Below are positions 42,676-51,878 of a stretch of DNA of 64,000 nt, in pieces (positions within the stretch are counted from its first letter, which is position 1; every line of letters starts with the position of its first letter). Where the stretch lies: assembly GCF_900091605.1 (NCBI RefSeq), contig NZ_FMCQ01000012.1:1-64000 (forward strand). Reading direction: 5' to 3'. The translations under genes were made by a program, and so were the position numbers. The DNA is from Micromonospora tulbaghiae (GTDB lineage Bacteria > Actinomycetota > Actinomycetes > Mycobacteriales > Micromonosporaceae). The notes under the pieces are model-generated. The model was not told the DNA's origin. It worked only from the letters and a program-made list of their open reading frames with translations, and did not search any database.

Positions 42676-42749
42676 CTGCCTGTAGCAGATCGTTGAGCGG
42701 CATTTGCCAAAAGCGGCCAAAGTGAAAAACCGCTGCGGTTTCCGACCGG

Positions 42750-43505
42750 TCAGGGCTGGCCGGGTGCGCAGGGCGCGGTGGCGGCCGGGCCGTCGTCCGT
42801 CCCCGCCGCCCGCGCCACACGGCCCGCCTCGGACGGGCCGAGAAACGGCGCGGTGGCCGCGTACGTGAGCGCCGGCAGCAGCAGCGGCAGCTCCTCCGCC
42901 CGCCCCTGCGCCACCCGCTCGCGGATGGTGGCGTGGATGCCGCCGACCACAGTGGACAACAGTGCCTCCCGGTCCACGCCGGCCGGATCCGGTCCGGTGC
43001 CGGCGAAGAACCGGCGGAAGCTGCGCAGCAGCGCGTCGCGCTCCCGGCGGGCGTCCGGGCCGGCCGCGTCCACCTCGACGAGCGCCATCCGGGCGAAGGC
43101 GGGCACGCTCGCCAGCACGTCGAGCAGCGTGCGCAGCGCCGCCCGGGCGGCCTCCGGCCAGGCCGGACCGGCGTCGCGGTAGGCGTCCTCCATCAGGTGC
43201 GAGACCACCGCGATGCCGTGCCGGTACGCGGCCAGGAACGCGTCCTGTTTGCCGCTGAACAGCGCGTAGAACGCGGGCCGGGTGACCCCGGCGGCGTGGC
43301 AGATGTCGCTGACCCGGGCGTTGTCGTACCCCCGGGTGGCGACCTCCCGGACCAGCCCGTCGAAGAGGCGGTCGCGCTGGGTCGCCGCCACCTCCTCGGC
43401 CGGCACCCGGCGCGGGCCGCGCTTGATGGCGCGGTCCGGGTCGCGGCCGTGGCGGGCCCCGGGCAGGGGCACGGGTGCCGGCGACGGCGGGCTCGGGACT
43501 GTCAC
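42750..43505 (-). CDS. TetR/AcrR-family transcriptional regulator
   Basis: This 251-residue protein has a basic Pro/Arg-rich N-terminal extension (about 30 residues). The TetR helix-turn-helix follows (RDRLFDGLVREVATRGYDNARVSDICHAAGVTRPAFYALFSGKQDAF), then a helical ligand domain. The GTG at 43505 follows AAAGG. It lies upstream of DUF6230/DUF6114 on the same strand and is divergent from the short ORF and secreted protein gene, so it may control both directions. Confidence 0.88.
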   Translation of the reverse strand: MTVPSPPSPAPVPLPGARHGRDPDRAIKRGPRRVPAEEVAATQRDRLFDGLVREVATRGYDNARVSDICHAAGVTRPAFYALFSGKQDAFLAAYRHGIAVVSHLMEDAYRDAGPAWPEAARAALRTLLDVLASVPAFARMALVEVDAAGPDARRERDALLRSFRRFFAGTGPDPAGVDREALLSTVVGGIHATIRERVAQGRAEELPLLLPALTYAATAPFLGPSEAGRVARAAGTDDGPAATAPCAPGQP

Positions 43506-43526
43506 TCATCGACCTTTCTTGATGCG

Positions 43527-43556
43527 TTGACTTTACGACCCTCCGGGGTTTATAAC
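43527..43556 (+). promoter_or_regulatory. Plus-strand promoter next to tetR
   Basis: TTGACT (43527-43532) and TATAAC (43551-43556) are 18 bases apart (17 to TTATAA). This is the best -10 in the window. It points toward the short ORF and the secreted protein. It lies about 25-50 bases before the tetR start on the other strand, so a TetR operator may overlap it. Confidence 0.6.
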
Positions 43557-43637
43557 TTTCGACACGCTCAGTTCATGCCTCGTCACCGCTGGTGATCTCT
43601 CCTGATCGGTCACCCGAACGCGTCGAAGGAGGGCCGG

Positions 43638-43736
43638 ATGGCTGCCATTATCGCCGCGCGGACCCGTCCCCCCAAGGCCGGAGAGATCCAGGTGACGCGG
43701 CGACGCCGCACTGCGCCACGCCGCCCGGCCCACTGA
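43638..43736 (+). CDS. Possible 32-residue Arg-rich peptide
   Basis: ATG 43638 to TGA 43734-43736 encodes MAAIIAARTRPPKAGEI, then a very basic tail (TRRRRTAPRRPAH). GAAGGAGGGCC ends a few bases before the ATG, among the strongest ribosome sites here. It sits between a promoter and a secreted protein gene, so it could be a leader peptide or a small protein. I do not recognise it. Confidence 0.45.
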   Translation: MAAIIAARTRPPKAGEIQVTRRRRTAPRRPAH

Positions 43737-43850
43737 GGCCGCAACGGCGCACCACCACCGGCGGCCCCATCCCGGCCGCCGCACCACCGGCTCCGTCCAC
43801 TCCGGACGCCGCCGGCACCGTTTCCTGTCCCACCGCCGGAAGGAACAACC

Positions 43851-44537
43851 ATGCCCAGGTACGGACGTATCGGCGCGGGTCTCGCCGCCCTGACGCTGCT
43901 GACCGGTCTGGTCGGCGCTGCCCCCGCCTCCGCCGCACCCACCACCTCGCTCGCCAGCGCAGTGCTGACCTACCCGACCGTCGCCGGCACCGCCGTGTCG
44001 GTGGGCGACGTCATCCAGGCCAGCCTGCGCAGCGGCACCAACGCCACGTTCTACAACTCGACCAGCGGCACCACCGGCATCAAGTGCGCCGCGTCCAGCT
44101 TCAGCGCCAAGGTGCTGACCAACCCGACCGCTCCCGGCACCGCGACCGAGAGCCTGACCGCGCAGTCGTTCTCCAGCTGCACGACGAACGTCTTCGGCAC
44201 CACCGGCGTGCAGAGCGTGACGGTCAACAACCTGCCCTACACCACCTCGGTGACCAGCGCCGGCGTCGTCAAGATCTCCGGGACGACGGCGGCGCCGATC
44301 CAGAGCACCGTCGTGCTCAACTCGCTGCTCGGAACGATCACCTGCGTCTACCGGACGAGCACGAACTCGCTCACCGGTGCGGCGTCCAACGGCACCAACT
44401 CGATCAGCTTCACCAACCAGCCGCTCACCAAGTTCTCCGGCCCGTCGCTCTGCTTCGGCACCGCGTACTTCACCGCGACGTACTCGCCGGTGAGGGACAC
44501 CAGCAAGACCGGCAGCCCGGCGGTCTACGTCAACTGA
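43851..44537 (+). CDS. Secreted protein of unknown function with four cysteines
   Basis: This 228-residue protein has a clear Sec signal peptide (RYGRIGAGLAALTLLTGLVGAAPASA-A). The mature part is Ser/Thr/Asn-rich and beta-like. Four Cys residues are present (IKCAASS, FSSCTTN, ITCVYR, SLCFGT), probably making two disulfides outside the cell. GGAAGGAAC precedes the ATG. No family is recognised. It is divergent from the tetR-DUF6230 block, and shared regulation would make it part of a cell-surface module. Confidence 0.8.
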   Translation: MPRYGRIGAGLAALTLLTGLVGAAPASAAPTTSLASAVLTYPTVAGTAVSVGDVIQASLRSGTNATFYNSTSGTTGIKCAASSFSAKVLTNPTAPGTATESLTAQSFSSCTTNVFGTTGVQSVTVNNLPYTTSVTSAGVVKISGTTAAPIQSTVVLNSLLGTITCVYRTSTNSLTGAASNGTNSISFTNQPLTKFSGPSLCFGTAYFTATYSPVRDTSKTGSPAVYVN

Positions 44538-44594
44538 CACCCGGCACTCGGGCCGGTGCGCGGCGATTCGCCGGGCACCGGCCCGCGCGCCGGT

Positions 44595-45572
44595 TCAGCC
44601 GGCCGCCAGCGTCGCGTGCAGCGCGCGCATCGACCGCAGCGCCGACCGGATCTCCTGGAGGTAGCGGCCCGGCGTCAGGGTCGGCTCCGGTACGTCGACC
44701 GCGGCGCGCGCGGCCGGATCCACCCCTACCGTCTCGATGCCGCACCCGTACGGCACGGCGAGCGTCCGCAGCGCGTCGCAGTGCTGGAACGGCACGTAGA
44801 TCGGGGCGGTCACCATCAGCACCGGGTCGCCCGCGCGCAGCCGCACGTGCTCGGCCCAGAACCGCTGCGTGTCGGCGGTGTGCGCGCGACGGCGGTCCGG
44901 TTCGCTCGACGGCGCGGCGAGCACCCGTACCGGGGGCAGCCCGGCCGGCCGGTAGGTGCGCGAGGACCAGGCCCGGTGCGGATGACCGGCCGGCTCGCCG
45001 CGCTCGTCGTCCGGCTCGGTCACCCCGAACGCCAGCCGCACGCCGGCGTCGAGGACGTCCACCTCGGTGGCGCAGCCGGACAGCCCGGCGGCGTCGAGCG
45101 TGCGGGACTCCGCCGCGGAGAGGGGCCGGAAGCTGCCCAGCACCGCCACCTCGCCGGTCACCTCCGCCGCCGTCCGGGCCAGCACCGCCGCGTAGGCGGT
45201 GCGCCGCAGGCAGGCGTGCGCCAGCCCGCCGAGCACCAGCAGGTGCGCGTACCCGGATCGGGCCGGCGTGACGGCGCGGACCAGGCCCAGCTCGGCGGCG
45301 GCGCTCAGCACCAGCCCGGCGGTGGCTGGGTCGAACGCCGGCTCGCGGGCGTCCGGGCGTTCCCGTCCCTGCCGGAAGTCCCAGCGGCGGGCGGAGAAAG
45401 CGTCCAGCCCGGCCAGCACCGCCGCCAGGTCGCCGTCGGGCCAGTCGCCGCCGAAGTGCGTCACGAGACGCCGCACCGGCGTGGACTCCACCCAGGACCG
45501 GACCCCGGCGAGGAGCCGCTCCCGCGTCGTCCCCGCCGCGCCGCCCGGCAGCGTCACCTGTTCCGTCCGCAC
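44595..45572 (-). CDS. Actinobacterial protein of unknown function
   Basis: This 325-residue soluble protein has no signal peptide. It contains AVLGSFRPLSAAESRTLDAAG, a middle VRVLAAPSSEPDRRRAHTADTQRFWAEH and VLMVTAPIYVPFQHCDALRTL. The last two loosely recall the 'NT..A' and 'VTs.yH..RA' elements of DUF218/YdcF proteins, but this is a weak inference. The GTG at 45572 has a poor ribosome site; GTG 45557 after GGACGGAACAG is equally possible. It is divergent from an aminotransferase. Confidence 0.65.
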   Translation of the reverse strand: MRTEQVTLPGGAAGTTRERLLAGVRSWVESTPVRRLVTHFGGDWPDGDLAAVLAGLDAFSARRWDFRQGRERPDAREPAFDPATAGLVLSAAAELGLVRAVTPARSGYAHLLVLGGLAHACLRRTAYAAVLARTAAEVTGEVAVLGSFRPLSAAESRTLDAAGLSGCATEVDVLDAGVRLAFGVTEPDDERGEPAGHPHRAWSSRTYRPAGLPPVRVLAAPSSEPDRRRAHTADTQRFWAEHVRLRAGDPVLMVTAPIYVPFQHCDALRTLAVPYGCGIETVGVDPAARAAVDVPEPTLTPGRYLQEIRSALRSMRALHATLAAG

Positions 45573-45674
45573 CCGGCGGATGCTACCGCCGGGCCGACTC
45601 GCGCAGTGCCGGTTGTCCCGGCCCCGGTCGTGGTGGGAGCGTGCGGGGATCCACCTCCGCTGAAGGGTGCGCCG

Positions 45675-46970
45675 ATGACCTCCGACGACCTGCTGGCCCG
45701 GCACCGGGCCGTGCTCCCGACCTGGATGCCGCTCTACTACGCCGAACCCCTGGAACTCGTCGCCGGTTCCGGCCGCCGGGTCACCGACGCGGCCGGCCGG
45801 ACCTATCTGGACTTCTTCGGCGGGGTGCTGACCACGATGGTCGGTCACGACATCCCGGAGATCCGGGAGGCGGTCGAGCGGCAGCTGCGTACCGGCCTCG
45901 TGCACACCTCGACGCTCTATCTGATTCGTCAGCAGGTCGAGCTGGCCGAGAAGATCGCCCGGCTCTCCGGCATCCCGGACGCCCGCGTCTTCTTCACCAA
46001 CTCCGGCACCGAGGCGAACGAGGCCGCGCTGCTGGTCGCCACCAACCACCGGCGCTCGCACCAGATCCTCGCGGTCCGCAACAGCTACCACGGCCGGTCG
46101 TACGCGACGATGGGCGTCACCGGCAACCGCGGCTGGTCGGCCAGCGCGCTCAACCCGTTACAGGTGGCCTGGCTGCACTCCGGGGAACGGCTGCGCGGGC
46201 TGCTGGCCCGGCTGGATGCCGCCGACCGGGTCGACGCGGCGGTCGAGGACCTGCGCGAGGTGCTCGCCACCCAGACCGCCGGCGACGTGGCCTGCCTGAT
46301 CGCCGAGCCGGTCCAGGGCGTCGGCGGCTTCGTGCACGGCCCGGACGGGCTCTTCGCCGCCTGGAAGAAGGTGCTCGACGAGCACGGCATCCTGCTGATC
46401 AGCGACGAGGTGCAGACCGGTTGGGGCCGTACCGGCGAGCACTTCTGGGGCTACCAGGCGCACGGCGTGACGCCGGACCTGCTCACCTTCGCCAAGGGCA
46501 TCGGCAACGGCTTCGCGCTGGCCGGGGTGGTCGGCCGGGCCGAGGTGCTGGAGTCGGTGCCGGCGATCAGCTTCTCCACGTTCGGCGGCAACCCGGTCTC
46601 CACAGCCGCCGGCAACGCGGTGCTCGACTACCTGCTCGACCACGACCTCCAGGCCAACGCCGCCCGGGTCGGCGCGATCCTGGGCGACGGCCTGCGCGCG
46701 GCCACCGCCGGGCTGGACCAGGTCGCCGAGGTGCGCGGCAAGGGCCTGATGCTCGCCGTCGAGTTCGTCCACCCGGGAACCGTCGAGCCGGACGCGGCGC
46801 TGACCACCCGCGTGTTCGAGGCGTGCCGGGCCGGCGGCCTGCTGGTGGGCAAGGGCGGCCTGTACGGCAACGTGATCCGGATGGGCCCGCCGCTGACGCT
46901 CACCGAGGACGAGGCCCGGGAGGGCCTGGCGATCATGGTCGACGCCATCCGCAGCTCGATCGGGGGGTGA
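45675..46970 (+). CDS. Class III PLP-dependent aminotransferase
   Basis: This 431-residue aminotransferase has FTNSGTEANEAALLVAT for PLP phosphate binding, LISDEVQTGWGRTG with the Asp contacting the pyridine, and TFAKGIGNGFALAG with the Schiff-base Lys (about 273). It resembles the AGXT2/PydD-like group that uses alanine-glyoxylate or beta-alanine/omega-amino acids, but the substrate is not fixed. GAAGGGTGC precedes the ATG. No pathway partner lies beside it. Confidence 0.9.
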   Translation: MTSDDLLARHRAVLPTWMPLYYAEPLELVAGSGRRVTDAAGRTYLDFFGGVLTTMVGHDIPEIREAVERQLRTGLVHTSTLYLIRQQVELAEKIARLSGIPDARVFFTNSGTEANEAALLVATNHRRSHQILAVRNSYHGRSYATMGVTGNRGWSASALNPLQVAWLHSGERLRGLLARLDAADRVDAAVEDLREVLATQTAGDVACLIAEPVQGVGGFVHGPDGLFAAWKKVLDEHGILLISDEVQTGWGRTGEHFWGYQAHGVTPDLLTFAKGIGNGFALAGVVGRAEVLESVPAISFSTFGGNPVSTAAGNAVLDYLLDHDLQANAARVGAILGDGLRAATAGLDQVAEVRGKGLMLAVEFVHPGTVEPDAALTTRVFEACRAGGLLVGKGGLYGNVIRMGPPLTLTEDEAREGLAIMVDAIRSSIGG

Positions 46971-46973
46971 GCG

Positions 46974-48404
46974 TCAACCCGGCCGGTGCCGTCCTGCCCG
47001 TCCGGACCTGAGCAGCCGCAGCAGGCCCGCCCCGGCCAGGTACGCCACCAGCGCCGGGGCGGGCAGGCCCAGCGGCTCCGGCGCGGTCTTGGGCGCCAGG
47101 CTGTTCAGCAGCAGGCCGGCGAGCACGCCCGCGTACCCGGCGACGGCCAGGCCGGCGCGCAGCCGCCGGCCACCCGCCCCGGCCGGCCCGGTCGCGGGCG
47201 GTCGGCGGGTGCGGGCCTCGACCGGGCCGAAGACGGCGACCAGGACGGCCAGCACCGCGGCCAGCGCGAGCAGCCACGGTACGCGCCACGCCCACCAGGC
47301 CGCCGAGCCGACCGGGGGAGTGGGCAGCACGCCGAGCGCGTCCAGCAGCCCGACGAGCAGCACCGCGGCGGTCAGGTGCCAGAGGAAGAGGGTGAGCACC
47401 ACCGCGTTGACCGTGAGTACCGCCTGCCACGGGCCGGACCGGCGCAGCCATCGCCCGGCCGGGCGGCGCAGCAGCAGGATCAGGCCGAGCTGGGCGGCGG
47501 CCGCGGCCATCAGCGCCAGGCTCGGCGGCGCCGCGTTGTCCAGCCGCTCGCCGGGCACGTGGAGCATCGCCACCGGGTACGGCCCGACCGCCGTGAGCAG
47601 CACCAGCGCGACCAGCCCACCGCCGAGCAGGACCGCGCCCGCCCGCCGGGACAGCGGCAGCCCGCGGCGCAACAGGCCCTGGCTTCCGGCAGCGGCCGCG
47701 TCGCCGGCGGTCGCCCCGGCGCCGGTCGCGTCGCCTGGGCGGCGGTTGGCCGCCCGGGTGGCGTCGTACCAGGCGAAACCGAGCTGGTGTACGGCCAGCC
47801 AGCCGAACAGGTAGTTGCCGTCGGCGAGCGCGGCCGGGCCGAGGAGCCGGCCGAGATCGCCGAGTGTCACGAGGACCACGAGCGCCACCGGCACGGCGAG
47901 CCCGAACCGGCGGTGCAGCGCGTACATCGGCGGAGTCAGCGCCACCACCGCGACGTAGGCGACCAGGAACCACAGCGGGATGGTGGCGAACCAGACCACC
48001 GCGCGCACCTGCGTCGCGTCGGCGCCGCGTAGCGTCGCGATCGCCGCGCCCGCCGCGAGGACCAGCAGCAACACGGTGGTCGGGCGGACCAGCCGGGCGC
48101 TGCGGTCCACCAGCCACCCGGCCGCCGACCCGCCCCGGCGCCGGCGGGCGGCCAGCGAGGCGGCGTTGGCGTAGCCGCCGACCAGGAAGAACACCGGCAT
48201 CACCTGGGCCACCCAGGTCAGTGGCCAGGCCCAGCGCAGATCCGCCAGCGCCGAGTGGCCGGCCGGGCGGCCGTCGTCGTACCCGATGGCGGTGACGCCC
48301 CAGTGGCCGAGCACGACCATGGTGATGGCCAGCGCCCGGAGCAGGTCGATGTAGCGCTCGCGCCCCGGCGGCGTGCGTTGCGCGAGCTGCCGCAGGCGGC
48401 GCAT
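46974..48404 (-). CDS. Membrane acyltransferase 3 family protein
   Basis: This 476-residue integral membrane protein has 10 or more helices. It carries the family signature YIDLLRALAITMVVLGHWG with the catalytic His near residue 34, and PVFFLVGGYANAAS. A disordered loop rich in Ala/Gly splits the helices at about 220-245. Members O-acetylate or otherwise acylate polysaccharides, lipids or antibiotics. The substrate is unknown. It converges on the aminotransferase with a 3-base gap. Confidence 0.87.
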   Translation of the reverse strand: MRRLRQLAQRTPPGRERYIDLLRALAITMVVLGHWGVTAIGYDDGRPAGHSALADLRWAWPLTWVAQVMPVFFLVGGYANAASLAARRRRGGSAAGWLVDRSARLVRPTTVLLLVLAAGAAIATLRGADATQVRAVVWFATIPLWFLVAYVAVVALTPPMYALHRRFGLAVPVALVVLVTLGDLGRLLGPAALADGNYLFGWLAVHQLGFAWYDATRAANRRPGDATGAGATAGDAAAAGSQGLLRRGLPLSRRAGAVLLGGGLVALVLLTAVGPYPVAMLHVPGERLDNAAPPSLALMAAAAAQLGLILLLRRPAGRWLRRSGPWQAVLTVNAVVLTLFLWHLTAAVLLVGLLDALGVLPTPPVGSAAWWAWRVPWLLALAAVLAVLVAVFGPVEARTRRPPATGPAGAGGRRLRAGLAVAGYAGVLAGLLLNSLAPKTAPEPLGLPAPALVAYLAGAGLLRLLRSGRAGRHRPG

Positions 48405-48463
48405 GTGGTCAGGCTAGGCCAGCCGGCGCCGACCGGTACGGATAACGGATCGGTCGAGAGGTC

Positions 48464-48498
48464 TTGTGGTCCCCGTCGCACTGTCGTAGAAATTCTTC
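48464..48498 (+). promoter_or_regulatory. Promoter of first importer operon with RpiR-like motif
   Basis: TTGTGG (48464-48469) and TAGAAA (48487-48492) are 17 bases apart. The -10 lies in GTAGAAATTCTTC (48486-48498), whose complement GAAGAATTTCTAC agrees at 10 of 13 positions with TAAGAACTTTTAC before the RpiR gene (53709-53721). A further small dyad, CTTGT-GAAG-ACAAG, follows at 48512-48525. Confidence 0.5.
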
Positions 48499-48567
48499 AT
48501 TGGAAATGCGTCTTGTGAAGACAAGCGACAGGGTGCTCACCGCGCGTACCCGGACCGAGGAGATGCG

Positions 48568-49983
48568 ATGAACAGGCGTGAGATCCTACGGCGCAGCGCC
48601 GCCGCCGGTCTGCTGGCCACCCCCGCCGCCGGGCTGCTCGCCGGCTGCGCCACCTCCGGTGGCGGCGACGAGGGCGACAAGGGCGCGTACAAGGGCACCA
48701 AGAGCGAGCAGAACCCGCTCGGCGTGGCCGAGGACGCCCCGCTCGAGGTAGTGATCTTCAACGGCGGCTTCGGGGAGGACTACGCGAAGGCCCACGAGGC
48801 CATGTACAAGGAGCGGTACCCGAAGGCGGAGATCAAGCACTCGGCCACCGCGGAGATCAGCAAGACGCTCCAGCCCCGGTTCGTCGACGGCAGCCCGCCG
48901 GACGTGGTGAACAACTCCGGCGCCGGCCAGATCGACTTCAACGGCCTGGTCTCCCAGAACGCGCTCGCCGACCTGGGCGAGCTGCTCGCCGCGCCGAGCC
49001 TCGACACGCCCGGCAAGACGGTCAAGGACACGCTGCTGCCCGGCACCGTCGAGGTCGGCTCCTACGACGGCCGTTTCCTGGTGCTCAACTACACCTACAC
49101 GGTGTACGGAATCTGGCACTCCACCAAGCTGTTCGCCGACCGCGGCTGGGAGGACGCCAAGACCTGGGACGACCACATCGCGCTCTGCCGCCGGATCAAG
49201 GCCGCGGGCATCGCCCCCTGGACGTACGCCGGTGTGCACCCCCGCTACATGAGCTGGCCGCTGATCTCCACCGCGATCAAGCTCGGCGGCCCGTCGGTCG
49301 CGCTGGCGATCGACAACCTGGAGCCCAACGCCTGGAAGTCGGACGCGATGAAGACCGCCGCCGACGCCTGGCACCAGATCGTCAAGGACAAGTTCATCCT
49401 GGACGGCTCCCCGGGCCTGGACCACAAGCAGTCGCAGACCGCGTGGTGCCAGGGCAAGGCCGCGTTCATCTCCTGCGGCTCCTGGCTGGAGAGCGAGCAG
49501 AAGGACGTCACGCCGCCCGGGTTCAACATGGCCGTCGCGCCGACGCCGAGCCTGGGCAGCGGCGACAAGCTGCCGTACGAGGCGATCCGCGGCACCGCGG
49601 GCGAGCCGTTCATGGTGCCGGCGAAGGCGCGCAACGTCGCCGGTGGCCTGGAGTACTTCCGGACCATGCTCTCCCGCAAGGGCGCCCAGGACTTCACCCG
49701 GAAGGTCGCCAGCCTGCCCGTGGTCGCCGGCGCCACCGAGGGCATCGACCTGCCGTACGGGCTCGGCACCGTGGTCAAGGCGCTCGACGCGTCCGGGTCC
49801 AACGGCTTCAACTGGGTCTACAACAACTACTACCGCAAGCTGGAGCGCAACCTGGTCGACGCGGCCTGCGGCGAGTTCTTCAGCGGCCGGATCTCCCCGG
49901 CCGAGTTCCTCGACCAGTGCCAGAAGGGCGCCGACTCGATCGCCCAGGACAGCTCGGTCAAGAAGTACAAGCGGTCGGCGTGA
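48568..49983 (+). CDS. ngcE: GlcNAc/chitobiose ABC transporter substrate-binding lipoprotein NgcE
   Basis: This 471-residue extracellular lipoprotein captures N-acetylglucosamine or diacetylchitobiose. The N-terminus has twin arginines (NRREILRRSAAAG) and the lipobox LLAGC, consistent with Tat export and lipid anchoring. The mature protein follows Streptomyces NgcE: EQNPLGVAEDAPLEVVIFNGG, RYPKAEIKHSATAEISKTLQ and PPDVVNNSGAGQI. It heads a three-gene importer operon with overlapping permease genes. No ATPase is encoded, as in Streptomyces, where MsiK serves several importers. Confidence 0.92.
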   Translation: MNRREILRRSAAAGLLATPAAGLLAGCATSGGGDEGDKGAYKGTKSEQNPLGVAEDAPLEVVIFNGGFGEDYAKAHEAMYKERYPKAEIKHSATAEISKTLQPRFVDGSPPDVVNNSGAGQIDFNGLVSQNALADLGELLAAPSLDTPGKTVKDTLLPGTVEVGSYDGRFLVLNYTYTVYGIWHSTKLFADRGWEDAKTWDDHIALCRRIKAAGIAPWTYAGVHPRYMSWPLISTAIKLGGPSVALAIDNLEPNAWKSDAMKTAADAWHQIVKDKFILDGSPGLDHKQSQTAWCQGKAAFISCGSWLESEQKDVTPPGFNMAVAPTPSLGSGDKLPYEAIRGTAGEPFMVPAKARNVAGGLEYFRTMLSRKGAQDFTRKVASLPVVAGATEGIDLPYGLGTVVKALDASGSNGFNWVYNNYYRKLERNLVDAACGEFFSGRISPAEFLDQCQKGADSIAQDSSVKKYKRSA

Positions 49984-50891
49984 TGCGACAGGGCCGCCTC
50001 CCCCTGATCCTCACGTTCCTGCTGCCCCCACTGGCGCTGTACGGCATCTTCGTGCTGTCGCCGTACCTCCAGGCCTTTCAGATCTCCACCACCGACTGGA
50101 TGGGCTACTCCGCGCAGGCCGACCCGGTCGGCATGGCGAACTTCCGCACGTTGCTGCACGACGGGTACGTGTGGAACGCGTTGAAGAACAACGCGATCCT
50201 GCTCGCCGTGGTGCCGGTGGTGACGATCGGGCTGGGCCTGTTCTTCGCCAGCATGCTCACCATGGGCGGACGCAAGGGCCGGGCCGGGGTGACCGGGGTG
50301 CGGGGCACCTCGGTCTACCGGCTCGTCTACTTCTTCCCGCAGGTGCTCTCGGTGGTGATCATCGCGCTGCTCTGGAAGGAGATCTACAGCCCGACCAGTG
50401 GCCTGCTCAACGGCGCCCTGCGCGCCGTCGGGCTGGCCACCCCGGCCTGGCTCGGCGACCCGCGCTTCGCGTTCTGGTGCGTGCTGGCGGTGATGGTGTG
50501 GAGCAACGTCGGCTTCTACGTGGTGCTCTTCGGCGCCGCCATGCAGGCGATTCCGCGCGACATCTACGAGGCGGTGCTGCTCGACGGCGCGTCCCGTACG
50601 ACGATGCTGCGGAAGATCACCATCCCGCTGCTCTGGGACACCATCCAGGTCGCCTGGATCTACCTGGCCATCGCGGCGCTGGACGGCTTCATCCTGGTCC
50701 AGCTCATGACGAACGGCGGGCCGAACTTCTCCTCCGACGTGATCGGGCTGCGGATGTACGACACGTCGTTCGGCAGCGAGAACAAGTTCGGGTACGCCTC
50801 GGCGATCGGTGTGGCGATGTTCTTCCTGACCCTCTCGGTGGCGGTACTGGCACTGCGCACCGCCCGGCGTGATCGGATCGAGTACTCGTGA
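49983..50891 (+). CDS. ngcF: Sugar ABC transporter permease NgcF
   Basis: This 302-residue inner-membrane permease has six helices and the EAA loop EAVLLDGASRTTMLRKITIPLL that contacts the ATPase. It pairs with NgcG to form the channel for the NgcE-bound sugar. The ATG overlaps the ngcE stop by 1 base, which indicates coupled translation. Confidence 0.92.
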   Translation: MRQGRLPLILTFLLPPLALYGIFVLSPYLQAFQISTTDWMGYSAQADPVGMANFRTLLHDGYVWNALKNNAILLAVVPVVTIGLGLFFASMLTMGGRKGRAGVTGVRGTSVYRLVYFFPQVLSVVIIALLWKEIYSPTSGLLNGALRAVGLATPAWLGDPRFAFWCVLAVMVWSNVGFYVVLFGAAMQAIPRDIYEAVLLDGASRTTMLRKITIPLLWDTIQVAWIYLAIAALDGFILVQLMTNGGPNFSSDVIGLRMYDTSFGSENKFGYASAIGVAMFFLTLSVAVLALRTARRDRIEYS

Positions 50892-51793
50892 CCACAGTGG
50901 ACACCGGCGCCCCGGCCGCCGAGGCGACCCGCGCGGCCACCCCGGGTGACCGGCCGCCGCGGCGCGAGCTGGGCGTGGCGAACGTCTTCTCGCACGGCTT
51001 CCTGCTGCTCTGGGGGGCCATGACGGTCCTGCCGCTGGCCTGGATGGTGCTCAGCTCACTCAAGAGCAACGGCGAGATCATCTCCGAGCCGTGGGGGCTG
51101 CCCGAGGCGCTGCGGTTCGACAACTGGTCGCGCGCCTGGACCAGCGCCCACATCGGCCGGTTCTTCTTCAACAGCCTGGTCGTGGTGGCGGGCTCGCTGA
51201 GCCTGACCATGCTGCTCGGCGCCACCGCCGCGTACGTCTTCGCGCGCTACGAGTTCCGTGGCCGGCAGGTGGTCTACTACCTGTTCGTCGGCGGCATGAT
51301 GTTCCCGGTCTTCCTGGCCCTGGTGCCGCTGTTCTTCGTGGTCCGCAGCGTCGGCCTGCTCGGCACCTGGCCGGGCCTGATCCTGGTCTACACGGCGTAC
51401 TCGCTGCCGTTCACGGTGTTCTTCCTGACCGCGTTCTTCCGGACGCTGCCGACCTCGGTCGCGGAGGCCGCGCTGATCGACGGCTGCGGGCACTTCCGGC
51501 TGTTCTTCCGGGTGATGCTGCCGATGGCGAGACCGGGACTGATCAGTGTCGGGATCTTCAACTTCCTGAGCCACTGGAACCAGTTCCTGCTGCCGCAGGT
51601 GCTGCTGCCGGGCGACGGGCAGGACCGGATGCTCGCCCAGGGGCTGAGTTCGCTCGCGGTGAGCCAGGGCTACGCCGGTGACTACGCCCAGTTGTTCGCC
51701 GGCCTGACCATCGCGGTGCTGCCGGTGCTCGTGGTGTACGTGGCGTTCCAGCGTCAGGTCCAGTCCGGACTGACCGCCGGGCAGCTCAAGTGA
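50888..51793 (+). CDS. ngcG: Sugar ABC transporter permease NgcG
   Basis: This 301-residue permease has a disordered N-terminus of about 30 residues, six helices and the EAA loop EAALIDGCGHFRLFFRVMLPMARPG. It is the second subunit of the importer channel. The GTG overlaps the ngcF stop by 4 bases. The operon probably ends here; there is no obvious stem-loop before the next gene. Confidence 0.92.
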   Translation: MTTVDTGAPAAEATRAATPGDRPPRRELGVANVFSHGFLLLWGAMTVLPLAWMVLSSLKSNGEIISEPWGLPEALRFDNWSRAWTSAHIGRFFFNSLVVVAGSLSLTMLLGATAAYVFARYEFRGRQVVYYLFVGGMMFPVFLALVPLFFVVRSVGLLGTWPGLILVYTAYSLPFTVFFLTAFFRTLPTSVAEAALIDGCGHFRLFFRVMLPMARPGLISVGIFNFLSHWNQFLLPQVLLPGDGQDRMLAQGLSSLAVSQGYAGDYAQLFAGLTIAVLPVLVVYVAFQRQVQSGLTAGQLK

Positions 51794-51878
51794 GGTGGTT
51801 GCCACAGGCAACGGGGCAGTGGGGAAGATCGAGCTGACCTAGGGTGGGCCGGCACGCTCATCTATCGACAGGAATCTC

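Larger units (their letters stand above)
43506..43850. other. Divergent 345-base gap with promoter and short ORF
   Basis: The gap between tetR and the secreted protein gene contains an AT-rich plus-strand promoter at the tetR end (43527-43556) and a well-initiated short ORF (43638-43736). A GC-rich stretch from 43737 to the ribosome site of the secreted protein follows, in which I see no further structure. Confidence 0.5.
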
